Under the pieces are notes generated by a model. That model ran no database searches, was not told the origin of the DNA, and saw only the letters and a program-made list of their open reading frames with translations. Of a stretch of DNA of 64,000 bases, positions 61,381 to 64,000 are shown piece by piece (position 1 is the first letter of the stretch; each line of letters starts with the position of its first letter). Both the position numbers and the translations under genes were made by a program. Where the stretch lies: the NCBI RefSeq assembly GCF_033542235.1, contig NZ_JAWRCU010000015.1, positions 62,001 through 126,000 of the forward strand, in the 5' to 3' direction. Origin of the DNA: JAWRCU01 sp033542235 (GTDB lineage: Bacteria; Pseudomonadota; Alphaproteobacteria; Rhizobiales; Rhizobiaceae).

Positions 61381-62963
61381 CTTTCGTCGCGCCTGCGCAT
61401 GCCGTGGCCATGCGCGGCGTGACGAAATCCTTCGGCGGCGTGAAGGCGCTCGTCGACGTCGATTTCGCTGTCGAGAAGGGTGAGATCCATGCTCTGCTCG
61501 GCGGCAACGGCGCTGGCAAATCGACTATTCTGAAGATTCTGAACGGCGTTTATGTGCCGGACAGCGGCACCATAGAGGTCGACGGGGTGCCGCTTACGGA
61601 GCACACGCCGGAGGCGGCGCGCCGTGCCGGCATCGCCATGATCTTCCAGGAGATGAGCCTGATTCCGACGTTGACTGTCGCGCAGAACGTCTTCCTGACC
61701 CGCGAGGCAAAAGGTTCTTTCGGCTTCATCGACGACCGAACGGCGGAACGCCGGGCAAAAGCGCTGTTCGCCATGCTCGAAGTCGAGGTCGATCCGAAAG
61801 CTCTGGTCGGCGATCTCGGCACGGGCCAGCGTCAGTTGACGGAGATCGCCAAGGCCATCTCGCAGGATGCGAAGGTGCTCGTGTTCGACGAGCCGTCGAC
61901 GGCGCTGTCGGTAGCCGACGTGGAGCGGCTGTTCGCCTTCCTCCGCAAGCTCAAGGCTGAGGGCCACGCCATCATCTATGTGTCGCATCGCATGGATGAG
62001 ATTGCGCGCATCGCCGACCGCGCCACGATCCTGCGTGACGGCCGCCACGTGATCACCGCACCGCTGTCAGAGTTGCCGGTCGAGACAATGATCGGCCATA
62101 TCGTAGGCCGGCGCTCGCGCGGTCTCTCCGATGTGGTCCGCGTCGAGACGGCGGTTCGCGAGCCGTTGCTCGAGCTGAAGAACGTCTCCGGTGCCGTCAA
62201 GCCCCGCAATGTCGATCTCATCGTCCATCGTGGCGAAGTGGTCGGCCTGGCCGGTCTGCTCGGATCGGGGCGCTCGGCGCTGGCGCGCGTGATTTCGGGA
62301 ATCGATCCTATCTTCGAGGGCGAGATCGCGATCGCGGGCAAAGCCGTGATGATCGCGTCGCCGAAGGACGCCATAAATGCCGGGATGGCCCTCATTCCGG
62401 AGGACCGCCTGCGCCAGGGCGTGATCGCCCAACATTCGGTGCTGTCGAATGTCACCCTTGCCATGCTCGACCGGCTGAGCAGTGGGGCCTTTTTGTCGGC
62501 TGAGAGGGCACGCGAGCTCACCGACGAGCAGATCGCGGCTTTGCGTATCAAGGCGGCGTCGCGCGATCACGCCGTGCGCACGCTCTCCGGCGGCAATCAG
62601 CAGAAAGTCGTGCTTGCCAAATGGCTGGCGACGGCTCCTGAGATCCTGGTCCTCGACGAGCCGACCGCGGGGATCGACATCGGCTCGAAGTCGGAGATCA
62701 TCCATCTCGTGCGCGAGCTCGCCAGGGCTGGCAAGGGAATCCTCATGATCTCGTCGGAACTCTCCGAGATGCTGTCGGCTTGCGATCGAATCTTGGTGCT
62801 TTCGGACGGCCGTGTCATGGACGACATCGCCCGCGCCGACCTCGACGATCCGCAGACGACCGGCGATGACCCCGTCATGCGCCTCCAGGCCGCCGAGCGG
62901 AAGCTGCAGATGGTCATACAGAGGGCTCTGACCAGGAGCGAGGCAGATCACCATGTCCAGTAG
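61377..62963 (+). CDS. Sugar ABC transporter ATP-binding protein (RbsA type, two ABC domains)
   Basis: A 528-residue protein with two nucleotide-binding domains. The first has Walker A LLGGNGAGKSTIL, signature LGTGQRQLTEIAKA and Walker B VLVFDEPSTAL. The second has a degenerate Walker A (GLLGSGRSALARV), signature LSGGNQQKVVLAKW and Walker B ILVLDEPTAGID. The degenerate second site is normal for RbsA/XylG/MglA. It starts within the oxidoreductase stop and overlaps the permease start by 11 bases. Confidence 0.96.
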   Translation: MTFVAPAHAVAMRGVTKSFGGVKALVDVDFAVEKGEIHALLGGNGAGKSTILKILNGVYVPDSGTIEVDGVPLTEHTPEAARRAGIAMIFQEMSLIPTLTVAQNVFLTREAKGSFGFIDDRTAERRAKALFAMLEVEVDPKALVGDLGTGQRQLTEIAKAISQDAKVLVFDEPSTALSVADVERLFAFLRKLKAEGHAIIYVSHRMDEIARIADRATILRDGRHVITAPLSELPVETMIGHIVGRRSRGLSDVVRVETAVREPLLELKNVSGAVKPRNVDLIVHRGEVVGLAGLLGSGRSALARVISGIDPIFEGEIAIAGKAVMIASPKDAINAGMALIPEDRLRQGVIAQHSVLSNVTLAMLDRLSSGAFLSAERARELTDEQIAALRIKAASRDHAVRTLSGGNQQKVVLAKWLATAPEILVLDEPTAGIDIGSKSEIIHLVRELARAGKGILMISSELSEMLSACDRILVLSDGRVMDDIARADLDDPQTTGDDPVMRLQAAERKLQMVIQRALTRSEADHHVQ

Positions 62964-63924
62964 CGAGACCGCCAACATGCCCTCCGTCGCAACCAGGCTC
63001 GGCCTCGCCAACTGGCGCCAGAACATCATCTATATTGGCTTTGTCGTCATTTTCCTGGTGTTTGCCATCGCTTTGCACGACAAGGGATTCCTCAACCCCA
63101 ACAACCTGCTCAACATCTTCCGGCAGACGGCGATGATCGCGGTGATGGCGACCGCCATGACCTATGTGCTGTCCGCAGGCGAGATCGACCTCTCGGTCGG
63201 AGCCGTGGCGGGCTTGGCTTCGGTAACGACCGCGATGGCAATCGACGCTGGCGGGCCTTTGTCCGGTGTGCTCGCGGGACTTGCGACCGGAATTGTGGTC
63301 GGTACCTTCAATGGCTTGCTCACGACGCGCATCGGCATACCTTCCTTCCTCACAACCCTCGCCATGATGGGCATCGCCAGGGGCGTTGCCATGTGGATCA
63401 GCGACACCGCCGCCGTGCCGATCATCTCTCGTACCTACTCGTGGATATTCGGCGGCGGCAGCATCGGACCGATTCCGATACTTCTGGTCTGGATGCTGGT
63501 GCTCGGCGCAATCGGCCATGTCGTGCTGCGCAAGACTGGCTTCGGACGCAGGGTATTGGCCACCGGCGGCGGCGAGACCGCGGCGCGCTACTCGGGCATA
63601 GACACGCGTTCCATAAAATTTCGCGTGTTGGTCATCTCCTCGATGGCGGCCGCGCTCGCGGGTATGCTCTATGCAGGCCGCTTGCAGTCTGGCCGGTTCC
63701 AGCTCGGCGAGGGCGATGAACTCTCCGTCATCGCGGCGGCCGTTCTCGGTGGCACCAGCCTTTTTGGCGGTGTCGGCACCGTGATCGGCACCATCGTCGG
63801 CGCACTGATGATCGGCCTTATCAATAACGGGCTGATCCTGATGGGGCTGGAGTTCAGCCAGCAGCTGATCGCCCGCGGCGCAATCATCATCCTGGCCGTC
63901 GCGCTCAGCCAATCGAGAAAATGA
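62953..63924 (+). CDS. Sugar ABC transporter permease (RbsC type)
   Basis: A 323-residue polytopic protein. YVLSAGEIDLSVGAVAGLAS is the RbsC-family signature, and the second half has GLLTTRIGIPSFLTTLAMMG and the C-terminal VLGGTSLFGGVGTVIGTIVG. Together with the ATPase and the binding protein it forms the complete importer. ATG 62953 overlaps the ATPase end. Confidence 0.95.
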   Translation: MSSSETANMPSVATRLGLANWRQNIIYIGFVVIFLVFAIALHDKGFLNPNNLLNIFRQTAMIAVMATAMTYVLSAGEIDLSVGAVAGLASVTTAMAIDAGGPLSGVLAGLATGIVVGTFNGLLTTRIGIPSFLTTLAMMGIARGVAMWISDTAAVPIISRTYSWIFGGGSIGPIPILLVWMLVLGAIGHVVLRKTGFGRRVLATGGGETAARYSGIDTRSIKFRVLVISSMAAALAGMLYAGRLQSGRFQLGEGDELSVIAAAVLGGTSLFGGVGTVIGTIVGALMIGLINNGLILMGLEFSQQLIARGAIIILAVALSQSRK

Positions 63925-63946
63925 CCATGCCGAACCATACACGATC

Positions 63947-64000
63947 ATGAAAGCCGTCTTCGCCGAGGCGAAGATGCGTACAGGCCGGCACTCAGTGAAC
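63947..64000 (+). CDS. Start of a further gene of the sugar operon, cut by the window end
   Basis: An ATG 23 bases after the permease stop opens a frame reading KAVFAEAKMRTGR up to the window edge. No ribosome site is clear, and 18 residues do not allow identification. Position suggests another catabolic gene of the same operon. Confidence 0.35.
   Translation, partial: MKAVFAEAKMRTGRHSVN

Noticed and set aside
1..64000. CRISPR arrays, rRNA genes, prophage
   Set aside because: No regularly spaced short direct repeats, rRNA signatures or phage structural genes were recognised. The long repeats are inverted pairs, not arrays.

Overview
The window is high-GC chromosomal DNA of an alphaproteobacterium, most likely order Rhizobiales and probably close to Mesorhizobium or another Phyllobacteriaceae genus. 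The evidence is gene content and order: gcrA, a PodJ-like polarity factor, a class I lysyl-tRNA synthetase, metZ-apaG under a SAM-II riboswitch, argD-argF-hslO, a two-domain dCTP deaminase, and rhizobial-type intergenic palindromes. The species cannot be named from sequence alone. Most of it looks like core chromosome. Accessory-looking patches are about 2.1-8.6 kb (receptor channel, stress membrane proteins, RTX protein), 50.6-55.2 kb and 55.4-64 kb (sugar uptake).

Layout. 0-2 kb: DUF3307 membrane protein and a type II NADH dehydrogenase. 2-8.6 kb: ionotropic glutamate receptor-like channel, YidB-like and GlsB-like proteins, membrane alkaline-phosphatase-superfamily protein, and an RTX protein with a glycosidase-like N-terminus. 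8.7 kb: tRNA-Thr(CGU). 9-11 kb: ThuA/ThuB-like pair behind a 12-bp palindrome. 11-13 kb: proline-rich single-pass protein. 12.9-20.5 kb: the ligase-associated DNA repair cluster, with ligase and exonuclease on the minus strand and helicase and PdeM on the plus strand; a TPR-methyltransferase gene with a disturbed 5' end lies between the two halves. 20.5-22.2 kb: TIGR02186 protein plus TauE exporter. 22.4-26.2 kb: PodJ-like protein. 26.7-34.7 kb: MerR regulator and a beta-oxidation operon carrying matching palindromic operators. 34.8-40.5 kb: S24-type regulator, thermonuclease-like protein, class I LysRS, TerB-like protein, lone solute-binding protein, PPK2. 40.6-42.8 kb: PhoR-like kinase and PhoU. 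43-49.5 kb: gcrA, argD-argF-hslO, apaG-metZ, SAM-II riboswitch. 49.5-55.2 kb: dCTP deaminase, PEP mutase/isocitrate lyase-like protein, phytanoyl-CoA dioxygenase-like protein, dipeptidase, L,D-transpeptidase-like protein. 55.4-64 kb: divergent sugar locus. One arm has a ROK regulator and a leaderless binding protein; the other has isomerase, secreted binding protein, oxidoreductase, ABC ATPase and permease.

How the parts work together. The ligase, exonuclease, helicase and endonuclease form a known DNA-damage module. The MerR regulator probably controls itself and the acyl-CoA dehydrogenase operon. In the sugar locus, uptake, isomerisation and oxidation are encoded next to a ROK repressor. 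The repressor is followed by a cytoplasmic relative of the secreted binding protein, which could be a sensor; I consider that pair the most novel hypothesis here. Several families of long intergenic inverted repeats are scattered through the window, one inside the beta-oxidation operon and one directly upstream of the helicase start.
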